59,809 nt of DNA, from the IMG/VR virus record IMGVR_UViG_3300047174_000059, positions 1 through 59,809 of that record; one strand, 5' to 3'. A program made the translations under genes and the position numbers. Within the stretch, counting starts at the first letter, position 1; the number at the start of each line of letters is the position of its first letter. Shown piece by piece: positions 48,676 through 56,858 of the stretch. The notes under the pieces were generated by a model that saw only the letters and a program-made list of their open reading frames with translations, had not been told where the DNA came from and did no database searches. This stretch comes from a virus.

Positions 48676-48820
48676 GAAGCTTTTCGTGGGTTGATGTTTG
48701 AAGCCCAGAAAGCCTATCCGCGACCTGATTGGCTATTCCGATCTTCAGCGGGCCTCTTTCGCTTCCGATGATGTAGACAGAGCGCATTTTCGCCGCTTCA
48801 GCCGTTCTATCGTCACCCAT
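48676..48820 (-). pseudogene. GIY-YIG nuclease gene, 5' part (split by transposon)
   Basis: MGDDRTAEAAKMRSVYIIGS, then RGPLKIGIANQVADRLSGLQ, breaks off at the transposon edge after THEKL. This is the GIY-YIG core of the T5orf172/MUG113 type. See the 3' part at 45582-46020. Start at 48820; ATG 48787 is an alternative. Confidence 0.9.
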
Positions 48821-48864
48821 GGGGGCTTTCTTAACCTCATGTCTTGTGTAGTGCTGTATTGTAT

Positions 48865-48878
48865 GGTTACAACTAACC
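48865..48878. promoter_or_regulatory. Palindrome before parA
   Basis: GGTTA-CAAC-TAACC lies 25 bases before the parA ATG, beside a TATTGTATGG stretch that could hold the -10. It may be the autoregulatory or centromere site of the partition operon. Confidence 0.42.
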
Positions 48879-48902
48879 ACGTTGAACAGCAAGGCCCAAG
48901 CC

Positions 48903-49526
48903 ATGAAGACCATCGTTTTAGCAAGCCGGAAAGGTGGGTGCGGTAAAACGCAGATATCCTGCCATTTGGCAGTAGAGATTGAGCGCGTGGGTGCCGGGCC
49001 GGTTATGCTCATTGACGCGGACCCTATGGCTGGCCTGTCTCAGTGGTGGGATGCACGCAAGGCGACAACTCCGGTCTTGGCCAAGCCGGGCGACAACCTG
49101 GCGGCGACCCTTGCGGCGGTGGCTGGGAATGGGTTTGCCTGGACGATCATAGACACGCCACCGGCCGCGCAGCCGTCAGTCGCGGGGATCATCGCGGTAT
49201 CTGATCTGGTGATCATTCCCGTTCAGCCGACGCCAGATGATTTGCGGGCCGTTGGCGTCACGGTGGAGATGTGCCGCGCAGCGGCCAAGCCGTTCATCTT
49301 CATCATCAACCGCGTCAAGCCGCGCGTTCGCCTCACGGGGGAAGCTGCAATCGAGCTTTCGCAGCATGGCGTGGTGGCGCCGACATTCATGTGGGACCGC
49401 ACCGACTACGCAGCCGCCAAGACGGACGGTCGTACGGCGCCGGAACTTGATCCGAACGGCCTGCCTGCCCAGGAGGTCGCCGGCATCTGGCGGTATGTGG
49501 CAGGGCGCATGGGGGTCGCAGCATGA
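48903..49526 (+). CDS. parA: ParA partition ATPase
   Basis: A 207-residue short ParA. The deviant Walker A is KGGCGKT (10-16), with signature lysine K10; LIDADPMAG is the A' motif and TIIDTPPAA the Walker B. It lacks an N-terminal DNA-binding domain, as in type Ib. It moves plasmid copies over the nucleoid. The next gene, a ribbon-helix-helix protein, would be its centromere-binding partner. Confidence 0.92.
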   Translation: MKTIVLASRKGGCGKTQISCHLAVEIERVGAGPVMLIDADPMAGLSQWWDARKATTPVLAKPGDNLAATLAAVAGNGFAWTIIDTPPAAQPSVAGIIAVSDLVIIPVQPTPDDLRAVGVTVEMCRAAAKPFIFIINRVKPRVRLTGEAAIELSQHGVVAPTFMWDRTDYAAAKTDGRTAPELDPNGLPAQEVAGIWRYVAGRMGVAA

Positions 49527-49810
49527 GCAAATCTCCGGCTGCCCCGCTGTCTGGTTTGATGGTTCCCGCGAAAGGGGAGGCGGCTGTGCCAGAGGTCGCG
49601 CCCGCTACTGTTGCGCCGCCTATTGCACCTGAGCGCGCCTATCGCCCCCGTCAGCGGGAGGTCAGGCACGGGCTCACGATTCGGGTTCTGGATGAACACA
49701 TGGAACTGCTCGATACCATGGCCACCATGGAGCATAGGACCAAACAGTCCCTTTTAGATCAAGCGATTGCCGAATTTCTTGTGCGAACGGGATATTCGCG
49801 GCGCGGCTAG
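49523..49810 (+). CDS. Ribbon-helix-helix partition partner (ParG-like)
   Basis: A 95-residue protein with a disordered, Ala/Pro-rich N-terminus and a C-terminal RHH: VRHGLTIRVLDEHMELLDTM, then EHRTKQSLLDQAIAEFL. It is ATGA-coupled to parA. In type Ib systems such proteins bind the centromere and stimulate ParA through an arginine finger in the tail. Confidence 0.78.
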   Translation: MSKSPAAPLSGLMVPAKGEAAVPEVAPATVAPPIAPERAYRPRQREVRHGLTIRVLDEHMELLDTMATMEHRTKQSLLDQAIAEFLVRTGYSRRG

Positions 49811-50010
49811 TGACCATGCACCCTGACGACATCCCCGCTGCGCGCGCTGACGCCACCATTGCCGGCGCCGCAGCGTTTGCCGCAGGCAATCCCTGCACCG
49901 CGCCCGATTATGGGCGGCGCGACCTGGAAGCGCTGTGGCGCATTGCTTGGCGTCGAGCTGCGGCTGCGGCTGGGGTTGTGACCAACTCGACCTCCCCGCC
50001 CGACTTGTGA
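49810..50010 (+). CDS. Small protein of the partition/replication block, 66 aa
   Basis: GTG start overlaps the RHH stop (TAGTG). DYGRRDLEALWRIAWRRAAA is a basic helix. It may take part in copy control or be a mere companion of the par operon. No family recognised. Confidence 0.48.
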   Translation: MTMHPDDIPAARADATIAGAAAFAAGNPCTAPDYGRRDLEALWRIAWRRAAAAAGVVTNSTSPPDL

Positions 50011-50248
50011 CAGTCTGCGGGCGCCCCGGATCGGCCGGGGCGAGTCGATTGGAAACAACAGATGTCGGAATGAGAAAGGGCTGCCCGAAGGCAGCCCCGT
50101 AACCCAGGCAGGACGGTCGCCAAACCGAACACCCATCAAACACACCCGCGATGGGCATCCTGCTAAATCGCCGCGCTTTTTGCAAGGCCCAAGAGGTCAA
50201 CGGGTAACTGCGTTCTGATGGCAACCTTTCTCCCGGCGGGAGAGGACG
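50011..50248. other. Hairpin-rich leader before the rep-like gene
   Basis: Gene-free. Contains CGCCCCG/CGGGGCG (50021-50042), a strong GGGCTGCC-CGAA-GGCAGCCC stem-loop (50078-50097), and CCCATC/GATGGG around 50133-50156. It could hold a plasmid replication origin or an RNA that controls Rep translation. Confidence 0.45.
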
Positions 50249-50752
50249 ATGAACGACACCCTGTCGCCAGCCCAGGCCGGCGCCATCGCCACGCGCGGCC
50301 GGTTGCTGCTTAGGCGCGGCGCGATTACGGCCCACCAGTATGCGCTGCTCGACACGATGCTCTGGGGTGCCAGACGCCCGGGCAGCGCCACGCTCATCGC
50401 TAGCCTGCACACGCTCGCTCGCCTCGCTGGCCAAGCCCGCAGCACGGCCACCGAGGGGATCAGGCGGCTGGAGGAGTTGGGGCTGATCCAGCGCATCCGC
50501 CGGCGCGTGCGCGTGGCGTGGGCGGGCTCAATCGCGTCCCGCGTGGTGTCCAATGCCTACCGCCTGCTGGCTCCCGACACAGAGACCGGCGGGCGGCCGA
50601 CAAGAGAACAGACCTCAAGAATCTCTCTGGTGGAGGCGCCGATCGCGGCTGTCAGGGCCGCTCAGGACGCCCTCGCCGCCTATCGGGACCGATTTACAGA
50701 GCAACAAAGGGCCACGAAACGGACGTTTGTAGGGGTGGCCGAGAGCGGGTGA
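50249..50752 (+). CDS. Rep-like winged-helix protein
   Basis: A 167-residue protein. After a helical start (AGAIATRGRLLLRRGAITAH) comes a winged helix: ATLIASLHTLARLAGQARST, then EGIRRLEELGLIQRIRRR. It resembles replication proteins of alphaproteobacterial plasmids as well as plain regulators. Its place right after the par operon, with a structured leader, favours replication; sequence alone does not prove it. RBS CGGGAGAGG. Confidence 0.58.
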   Translation: MNDTLSPAQAGAIATRGRLLLRRGAITAHQYALLDTMLWGARRPGSATLIASLHTLARLAGQARSTATEGIRRLEELGLIQRIRRRVRVAWAGSIASRVVSNAYRLLAPDTETGGRPTREQTSRISLVEAPIAAVRAAQDALAAYRDRFTEQQRATKRTFVGVAESG

Positions 50753-50819
50753 GCGGCGGGAGCGGGCAGGAAGGGCATTGAGGGGAGGCGAATCTGGCGA
50801 CGTAGATGCTTACCGCACG

Positions 50820-51170
50820 TCATAGAAACGCCGCCTCAATCGCCACCGCCGCGCACTCCAACAGCGTGTCCGCATGGCACGGGCCCGGCCCGCACCAACA
50901 CGCCAAGTCGCGGCCCCGCAGCTCGTGGATATGATCGAACACGTAGGCCCGGTGGGTCATCTGATCCGCGGCCGGCGCTTTCGCCGTCACGCAGATGAGG
51001 CCCGCCAGCAACGCCCGGTGCAGCCGCACGCACTCTTCCCGCGCACCGTCGCGGCCGACGACGAACGGGTTGCCCCAAGGGGTGGTGCGATCGACCTTGA
51101 CGGCGCTCTGCGGCATGCGCCAGCCTTTGGCGCGGCTGAGGCGGATGCGGTTAGGCGCGCGCTCAGTCAT
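50820..51170 (-). CDS. DUF4326 protein
   Basis: A 116-residue protein: NRIRLSRAKGWRMPQSAVKV, DRTTPWGNPFVVG and LRGRDLACWCGPGPCHADTL are the DUF4326 hallmarks, with the CWC cluster. Such proteins are common in phages; function unknown. Last gene of the leftward early operon. Start at ATG 51170, overlapping the previous gene. Confidence 0.85.
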   Translation of the reverse strand: MTERAPNRIRLSRAKGWRMPQSAVKVDRTTPWGNPFVVGRDGAREECVRLHRALLAGLICVTAKAPAADQMTHRAYVFDHIHELRGRDLACWCGPGPCHADTLLECAAVAIEAAFL

Positions 51171-51414
51171 CTGCACAACACCCGCGCCCAATACCCAGAG
51201 CGCGCGCAATCAAGGGCTCCATGCCAGCGGCCTCCTCAATCAGGACAAGTCGGCAATGGAACCGGCCTTCGTCAAACAGCATTCCTGGGCAACGCGCGCT
51301 TGCGCCCGGGAACGCTTCACGACCGATCGGGCAGATCTCCATGCGGCAGCATAGACCGCATCCGTTGCACGGAGACCCAAAGAGCGGTTTCGGGGGAAAC
51401 TCTAAATCTTCCAT
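51163..51414 (-). CDS. YkgJ-like cysteine-cluster protein
   Basis: An 83-residue protein with CNGCGLCCRMEICPIG and later single cysteines, the metal-binding cluster of YkgJ-type proteins (zinc or iron). ATG 51414 uses the TGATG overlap. Confidence 0.72.
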   Translation of the reverse strand: MEDLEFPPKPLFGSPCNGCGLCCRMEICPIGREAFPGASARCPGMLFDEGRFHCRLVLIEEAAGMEPLIARALGIGRGCCADD

Positions 51415-51632
51415 CACACCCTCACCATTGCGCTCATGCGCACCGTCGCCGCGAACGGGTCGCGCACCCAATCGACCTCGATGACCGGCTCACCGATCTC
51501 CGTGGGCGTCGTGTAGAGAGGCTCACCGCCGCGCCAGGTCCACTTGTCTTTGGCGACGTATCGGGCGATCCGCCATTCGCCGCACCAGCGGATGCGGTAG
51601 AGGGCGCCGGGGATAAGGGGTGCGCTACTCAC
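51414..51632 (-). CDS. Hypothetical protein, 72 aa
   Basis: GTG start (VSSAPLIPGALYRIRWCGEW). A beta-rich SH3-like pattern with several tryptophans. No family recognised. Confidence 0.5.
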   Translation of the reverse strand: MSSAPLIPGALYRIRWCGEWRIARYVAKDKWTWRGGEPLYTTPTEIGEPVIEVDWVRDPFAATVRMSAMVRV

Positions 51633-51876
51633 CGTACGACGACCATTCGGAATCACTTTTAGTGTGCTGGCGTCCGCAACCAGGGCACACATCGGAGATC
51701 ACTCGCAGCTTCGGACGGCCATGAGACGCGACGATCTCAATCTCGACTTCGACAACCTCAGTGTCGTCATCATCCGTGCTGCCGCTGAGTCGACGGATTG
51801 CGTCTTCCTTCGTCTCGCAGGATGAGGCGACGTTGAAGCTTCCGTCTGAATAGCGCCGCGCATATCTTCGGGTCAT
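51625..51876 (-). CDS. Hypothetical protein with a CPGC motif, 83 aa
   Basis: MTRRYARRYSDGSFNVASSC and a C-terminal VCPGCGRQH, half a zinc knuckle. ATGA overlap with the gene before it. Confidence 0.5.
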   Translation of the reverse strand: MTRRYARRYSDGSFNVASSCETKEDAIRRLSGSTDDDDTEVVEVEIEIVASHGRPKLRVISDVCPGCGRQHTKSDSEWSSYGE

Positions 51877-52154
51877 AGGCTATCGCCCTCCTGCTGGGGT
51901 GCGGGGCTGCGCCACTTCTCATTGGCTTCGCGGCGCCATACCGTCATCGCGTCGGCGCAGTGGCGCGCCTCCTGCACCATCGGGATATCGGAGACCGGCC
52001 GAATGCCGTCCAGGATGTCTTGCTCGCGGCGATCCGCCCAAGAACGGACCAGACTGGGCGCGTTCGGATCGCGGGCAAGCAGAATGAACATCGGTTCGTC
52101 GGGAAGCGCACTGCCGTAGCAATCAAATGCGGCTGGGTTTTGCTTGGTTCCCAT
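51873..52154 (-). CDS. Conserved hypothetical protein, 93 aa
   Basis: The segment EPMFILLARDPNAPSLVRSW, then IPMVQEARHCADAMTVWRRE, is seen in many phage and bacterial small proteins. RBS GAGGAGAAGG. Function unknown. Confidence 0.62.
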   Translation of the reverse strand: MGTKQNPAAFDCYGSALPDEPMFILLARDPNAPSLVRSWADRREQDILDGIRPVSDIPMVQEARHCADAMTVWRREANEKWRSPAPQQEGDSL

Positions 52155-53113
52155 CACGCCTTCTCCTCGGCCACGCCGGATGCGAGGGCGGCGCGTGCCG
52201 TGTCTCCGCAATCACACGGCCTGCCTTCTTCTGAAAGAACTGGAACAGCTTTCGGTGTGATGCACTCAAAGTCGCCATTCCAAGAGGGGGTATCAATCCA
52301 ATTCTTGGGATCAGCGTAGAACTCCAGCGCCGCCCGCATCTCCGCAGCCGCCGCCTGCAGGGCCGCAATCTGGGCGCGGAGGGTGGTAATCTTGTTCGCC
52401 GCCAATCGCCCAACAAGTTCGGTGTTATTGAGAAGCATGTGCTGGACCTGAGTTTTCGCTTTCAGTTGTCTGATCTCTTCACCAGCCGCTTCAACGTCCG
52501 TCGCATGGTCGTGCGTCATGGCCTCGATCTGCGCCCATGCTTCCTTCACCTCGCCCGCGAGCTTGGCGTTTTCGGATGCCAGCCTTTCGCGTGCCGCTAC
52601 TTCGGCTTGATAGCCACGGGGCGCGTCGTCCATGGCTGCTTTTGCATCCGCCTCCGACAAGCCGTCGAACTCCCGTCCCATGCCGTCACGGGCATAGAGC
52701 GGGCTTTTTAGGGCAACACCCATGTCGAGCAGTTGGCGGGTGCATCCGTTGATGGTAGACGGTGATCCCGTCATGCGTCCGTCCGCATATCGACGCGCCA
52801 TCCAGTGCAAGTCTATTGCGATGGATTTTAACAGCGCGATCTCTTCCCGCGCCGCCGCAAGTTCGGACGCGTCGGGGCGGAAACCAAATCCCCACAACGC
52901 CGGCATTTCACAGCGAACAAACCGCCCGTCGTCAAATTCATCCGACGGGCGCACCCAGAAGACCCCATCATGTCCCCTGTAGATCACGCATTTGACGAGA
53001 GTCGCTTCAATCAGGCCGCGAGCAATTTCCTCATAGACGCCATCGGTTTTGACGTGACTCCAGAAACGCCGTCCATCCTCCGCCGTCTCGGCGGGCGCGC
53101 AGGGGGTTGTCAT
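52154..53113 (-). CDS. DUF1653-like protein with a coiled coil
   Basis: A 319-residue protein. The N-terminus (DGVYEEIARGLIEATLVKCV, then VFWVRPSDEFDDGRFVRCEM) resembles DUF1653. A long coiled coil follows (AEVAARERLASENAKLAGEV), then a small C-terminal part with CDCG. It could be a structural or regulatory hub of the leftward operon; function unknown. Confidence 0.6.
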   Translation of the reverse strand: MTTPCAPAETAEDGRRFWSHVKTDGVYEEIARGLIEATLVKCVIYRGHDGVFWVRPSDEFDDGRFVRCEMPALWGFGFRPDASELAAAREEIALLKSIAIDLHWMARRYADGRMTGSPSTINGCTRQLLDMGVALKSPLYARDGMGREFDGLSEADAKAAMDDAPRGYQAEVAARERLASENAKLAGEVKEAWAQIEAMTHDHATDVEAAGEEIRQLKAKTQVQHMLLNNTELVGRLAANKITTLRAQIAALQAAAAEMRAALEFYADPKNWIDTPSWNGDFECITPKAVPVLSEEGRPCDCGDTARAALASGVAEEKA

Positions 53114-53316
53114 GGCGAAACCTCCAGATACTTCATCGGCTTCAGGTTGGCCCACTTGCACAGCGCCTCGAATGTCGCGATGTCGCAAGGATAGCGGCGC
53201 TCCACGCGACTGAATGTGGCGCAAGAAATGCCGGCCGCTTTTGAGGCGTCTCGAAGCGGCATTTTCAACGTGTGCCGACGCTCTGCAACGTCGCTCGAAA
53301 ACGCTTCCTGTCTCAC
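53110..53316 (-). CDS. XRE-type HTH protein, 68 aa
   Basis: HTLKMPLRDASKAAGISCAT, then FSRVERRYPCDIATFEALCK: a typical XRE helix-turn-helix. GTG 53316 overlaps the gene before by GTGA. It could be a second, Cro-like regulator on the leftward side. Confidence 0.75.
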   Translation of the reverse strand: MRQEAFSSDVAERRHTLKMPLRDASKAAGISCATFSRVERRYPCDIATFEALCKWANLKPMKYLEVSP

Positions 53317-53513
53317 CGCCCATCCTCCAAACACCACCCAAACACCCGCACCGCATCCGCCGAGGCCACCATCTCCGCCCGCAGCTCGCAGACCTGAACA
53401 TCGGAAGCCATCGTCATGCACGCGGACGACAGACCCATGGTCGCGGGAGTGGAGCCCCAGCACGCCATCGTGGTCAGCGCGGTGCCCCAGGCCGCGACGG
53501 CAAGGGGGATCAT
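53313..53513 (-). CDS. Small hydrophobic protein, 66 aa
   Basis: MIPLAVAAWGTALTTMACWG starts a hydrophobic N-terminal segment, possibly a signal anchor, then a cysteine-containing end. No family recognised. Overlaps on both sides. Confidence 0.45.
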   Translation of the reverse strand: MIPLAVAAWGTALTTMACWGSTPATMGLSSACMTMASDVQVCELRAEMVASADAVRVFGWCLEDGR

Positions 53514-53938
53514 GGGGCGCCGCCATGGATCATGCTTGAGACCCAATTACGGACTCGCTCAAATCGTTGTTCATCTGTCTCATTGTATGAGCCAGCTTCA
53601 TCGTTTAGGAACACGATCTCAAGAGCCAAAGCGCTCGCAATGTTAAGCTTGTGCGCCATCTCTCTTGTTACTTCTGGGCCATCACATTCGTCGATTTCGC
53701 CAACGGACATTTTGATGCCGCGCAAATGACCAATGACACCCAAAGCGCAATGATTTTGGTCTTCGGTGGTAAGGGCATTGGCCACCAAAGTCTTTTCGGT
53801 CTTGGCGTCAAGGGCAACAAGCAGGCCCCTAAGAAACGCTTGGCCGCGCTTGCCATTGATCGCTCGGGTGACGGCGCCACGCCAAAGATAGATGGAGTTT
53901 TCGCTGTCATAATCGTCGCAATATCCGGATCGGCTCAT
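53510..53938 (-). CDS. Conserved phage protein, 142 aa
   Basis: WRGAVTRAINGKRGQAFLRG and LGVIGHLRGIKMSVGEIDEC are a conserved pattern in many temperate phage early operons. Function unknown. Confidence 0.68.
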   Translation of the reverse strand: MSRSGYCDDYDSENSIYLWRGAVTRAINGKRGQAFLRGLLVALDAKTEKTLVANALTTEDQNHCALGVIGHLRGIKMSVGEIDECDGPEVTREMAHKLNIASALALEIVFLNDEAGSYNETDEQRFERVRNWVSSMIHGGAP

Positions 53939-53939
53939 C

Positions 53940-54209
53940 TCACTGCCCCGCCGCCGTGACGACCGTGTGGTAATCGCTCGTCCTCGGGTCCATCGTTGTG
54001 GTGATGACCATGCCGGCCGGAGCGCTGATGGTGTCGCCGTCCGCGACCTGGACGGCCTCCATCGACGCGGCGGCCGGAGATGGCGGATCAGGGGCCGTCA
54101 GCACCGTCACGCCGTCGCTGTCGGGGCTGGCGGCATAGCTCGGGAGCACAGCCGCGCCGGTCAGCAGCAACGCGGCCTGGGCGGCAAGGAGGATGAGGGA
54201 GGGGCGCAT
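53940..54209 (-). CDS. Small secreted protein, 89 aa
   Basis: A signal peptide (MRPSLILLAAQAALLLTGAA, cleavage near SYAA) is followed by an Asp/Pro-rich mature part. It might act on the envelope during infection. No family recognised. Confidence 0.6.
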   Translation of the reverse strand: MRPSLILLAAQAALLLTGAAVLPSYAASPDSDGVTVLTAPDPPSPAAASMEAVQVADGDTISAPAGMVITTTMDPRTSDYHTVVTAAGQ

Positions 54210-54232
54210 GGGTGGGGTCCTGGGTTGGGGGT

Positions 54233-55291
54233 CTAGACGAGCGAGCCGGACAGCCCGTGCTTGCGGGCCTTGATAGCGGTGTCGAGCGCCTTGGCGGCGT
54301 CCGCCGAGAGCGTCTTGCGCGCATCGGCGAAGGCCTTGCTGACGATCAGCGAGTTGAGGGTCTCGACCGTGGGGGCGGCTTCGACCTGGGTGATAAGCGC
54401 TGCGGCGGCGGAAGGTTGGGGGTCGGTGTCCGAGACCACTTCGCCCGTCAGCACTTCGCCGGTTTCTTCGTCCGACACGATAGATGATTCCAGCGCGTCC
54501 AGCTTCGACACGGGCGCAAGGGGCGTCACATTTAAAGGAGCCTCGGCTCGCCCTTCGATGGTGCGCTCATTTTCATCGTCTCGACTCAGCAGGGCATCAG
54601 CCTCCGCATCCATCGGCAGCCATTTGGAAAGGCGGCGGAACACGGTCTTGCGGGCCATCTCGGACCACCACTCTTTCCAAGGCCCAGTCGGATTGCCGTC
54701 GCGGTCCCTGGAACGACTGACGGCCTGAACTTTCCTGATCTCATCAAGGTCCATCACCTCGTATTGAGGTAAGCTGCCGTCCTTGAAGCGAGCGATCGCA
54801 TAGGCACCGATCGCTTCTCCGCGCGGGCCGGGGAACTTTGGGGTGTGGATAATCGTGCCCTCAAGGCCCTGCTTCCAGATGAACTCGTCATTCTCATAGA
54901 TGACGTGAGCCTCAATGCCGGCGACCTCGCCGCTGTTCCGAACGCGCTTCTGAATGCCAGCCAGCATAGGCATGTACTGGACGCGCTTTTCCCAGCGCGC
55001 AGGCTGACCCTTGGGTGCCGCATTGACGTTGAAGATCACCAGAGCGGCCTCTCGGCCATCGGGAATAAGGCCGTCCGCAGCGCACTTCATACAGGCGCCA
55101 AGGAGGCTGCGGCGATCGGCGGCGAGGAGGTCTGGCTGCTGCTGAGCGACCGTCATCACTACGCGCTGGAACTTCTCGGGCTTGATGTGACTTGGAAGGG
55201 CGTTGCGCAGTTCCGGCCCCATAGATGCAAGCTGGGTCCGAAGCTGCTCCTGGGGCGTGACTTCGCGGGTTTTGGTTTGAACGGCGCTCAT
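54233..55291 (-). CDS. recT: RecT single-strand annealing protein
   Basis: A 352-residue RecT: LPSHIKPEKFQRVVMTVAQQ, SLLGACMKCAADGLIPDGRE, YMPMLAGIQKRVRNSGEVAG and GPWKEWWSEMARKTVFRRLS are all family hallmarks. It anneals single strands made by the YqaJ exonuclease and pairs with it in the operon (ATGA overlap). The C-terminal third is a variable linker. Confidence 0.93.
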   Translation of the reverse strand: MSAVQTKTREVTPQEQLRTQLASMGPELRNALPSHIKPEKFQRVVMTVAQQQPDLLAADRRSLLGACMKCAADGLIPDGREAALVIFNVNAAPKGQPARWEKRVQYMPMLAGIQKRVRNSGEVAGIEAHVIYENDEFIWKQGLEGTIIHTPKFPGPRGEAIGAYAIARFKDGSLPQYEVMDLDEIRKVQAVSRSRDRDGNPTGPWKEWWSEMARKTVFRRLSKWLPMDAEADALLSRDDENERTIEGRAEAPLNVTPLAPVSKLDALESSIVSDEETGEVLTGEVVSDTDPQPSAAAALITQVEAAPTVETLNSLIVSKAFADARKTLSADAAKALDTAIKARKHGLSGSLV

Positions 55292-56235
55292 GCGGATACC
55301 CTTTCTTTTGGCATAATGCGCCGACTTTCGGCGCGGCCCTTGATGATTTCTCCCTCACGCGCCAACCTGTCTGGCTTGGCCGGAGTGACGGCAACGGAAA
55401 CGCTGAACTGATCGCACCAAGCGCTCTTGGCATCGCCGAGGATCGCGCGAAGTCGGTTCTTCAACTCCTCTTCCTCTTCGGTCACGCGCTTGCGCTCTTC
55501 GGTCTTTGACAAAAGCGCAGCCACGACGATAGGAAATTCGTTGTGCGTCCGCAGATCCAAAGACTGGCTGGTGACCTCGGGAAACAACGCACGCAAAGCG
55601 TCCGACGTGCTATCCTTGCCGTCCACCAAGGGCTCTTGACCAGCATCGATGGCAGACCAAAACTCGAACGTGCGGCGCCGAATGTCCGCTACGATCTTGG
55701 GGCGCGCTTGAAATCGATAGGTCAGGAGTTGGTTGCCTCCAACGAGCGCGACGACGCAGCCCCATGTACGGCCCGAGCACGCAAGTTGGGTCTGAAGTTG
55801 AAGCGTGATGTGGATAGGCGGCTCACCATCGGCCCATGACCGGCGGTGAACCATCCAGTCCACATTCTTGCATTCAAGGACGCCGGGGCCTTCGCATCCG
55901 TCATCCCCCGGCCCGGGCGCATCAATCTCGTAGTCCAGAGACGCGCCGAGCCCCGGGCAAAGCGGGTCTTCATGATATCGCCCCTTGGTGATCGTCCATC
56001 CATTCTCTTCCGCCGCCAGTTCGGCAATCAGGGGCTCAAGCTTGGTGCCGAACCGCACTCGGTCATTATCCACGACGGGCGGCGGAATATTGCCGGCCTT
56101 CACATGCCAAAGTGCGAAGTGACTCAAGGCGTAGTCCGGCTGCACCCCGAACAAGGCGGATACTTCGGATGAGCCAATATGTCGCGCGCGCACGGCATGC
56201 CACTCGGTTTCGGAAAGGCCAAGGGTCGCACTCAT
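55288..56235 (-). CDS. YqaJ/lambda-exonuclease-type nuclease
   Basis: A 315-residue exonuclease: RARHIGSSEVSALFGVQPDY, then FGTKLEPLIAELAAEENGWT, LGASLDYEID and VLECKNVDW give the D...E-x-K active site. It resects double-stranded DNA 5' to 3' for RecT. Length is normal. Confidence 0.9.
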   Translation of the reverse strand: MSATLGLSETEWHAVRARHIGSSEVSALFGVQPDYALSHFALWHVKAGNIPPPVVDNDRVRFGTKLEPLIAELAAEENGWTITKGRYHEDPLCPGLGASLDYEIDAPGPGDDGCEGPGVLECKNVDWMVHRRSWADGEPPIHITLQLQTQLACSGRTWGCVVALVGGNQLLTYRFQARPKIVADIRRRTFEFWSAIDAGQEPLVDGKDSTSDALRALFPEVTSQSLDLRTHNEFPIVVAALLSKTEERKRVTEEEEELKNRLRAILGDAKSAWCDQFSVSVAVTPAKPDRLAREGEIIKGRAESRRIMPKERVSA

Positions 56236-56399
56236 GTGTAACTGATCCTGACCTGAGGAATCTTGCGCTGTGCAATCGCCCTGACCACCGCTTTCGCCTG
56301 CTCCTCGCTCAGCTTCGCGACCGCAATGAGCGCAGCGGCGGCTTCGAAATTGATGCCGGATTGGCGGATGACCTCGGGGTCTGTGGTGGTGGTGTTCAC
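56232..56399 (-). CDS. Small helical protein, 55 aa
   Basis: VNTTTTDPEVIRQSGINFEA, then AAALIAVAKLSEEQAKAVVR. GTG overlaps the previous gene by GTGA. Placed before the exonuclease gene it could be a helper of the recombination pair. Confidence 0.5.
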   Translation of the reverse strand: MNTTTTDPEVIRQSGINFEAAAALIAVAKLSEEQAKAVVRAIAQRKIPQVRISYT

Positions 56400-56608
56400 C
56401 GCGCCAGCTCCTCGGTTTCCACCCCCTGCGCCACTCTCACCTCCGAAAGCGCCCGCTTGCGAGCGAGCGCATCCTTGGCCTTCGCGAAAATGTGCGGATG
56501 ATCGCCGAGGCATTCGCCATCGTGTTCGACGCACCATTCGACGATGGCGGCGAGGTTGGCGCACACGCGCGCCATTTCCATGGTGAAGTCGTGGAATGGG
56601 TCATGCAT
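56396..56608 (-). CDS. Small hypothetical protein, 70 aa
   Basis: MHDPFHDFTMEMARVCANLA: histidine- and cysteine-containing helical protein. Overlapping both neighbours. No family recognised. Confidence 0.5.
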   Translation of the reverse strand: MHDPFHDFTMEMARVCANLAAIVEWCVEHDGECLGDHPHIFAKAKDALARKRALSEVRVAQGVETEELAR

Positions 56609-56858
56609 TGGAAGTTGCCTTCTTCTGAAGAAAACGGATGTATCCGATGGGCGTCAATTCCCACACGGAGCCGCCCTTCTCAATCCCGCGCTCCGCAGCA
56701 AAGGACTCTTGAAGATCAGATTTCGTGACCTTGCGGAAGTGGATCAGTCCAAGCTTTTCGGCTTGTTCCTCAAATCCTTCTGGAACGAGATGCTTCTCTC
56801 CATCACAGAATGCCGTCCAAATGTCGGCAAAGCGGTCTTCGGTGAATGCGTCGTCCAT
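56601..56858 (-). CDS. Hypothetical protein, 85 aa
   Basis: MDDAFTEDRFADIWTAFCDG, ending in SVWELTPIGYIRFLQKKATS, a winged-helix-like end. TGATG coupling. Confidence 0.5.
   Translation of the reverse strand: MDDAFTEDRFADIWTAFCDGEKHLVPEGFEEQAEKLGLIHFRKVTKSDLQESFAAERGIEKGGSVWELTPIGYIRFLQKKATSNA

Noticed and set aside
49810-50752. Integrase or resolvase near the partition genes
   Set aside because: No R-H-R-Y or serine recombinase motif found here or elsewhere by eye.
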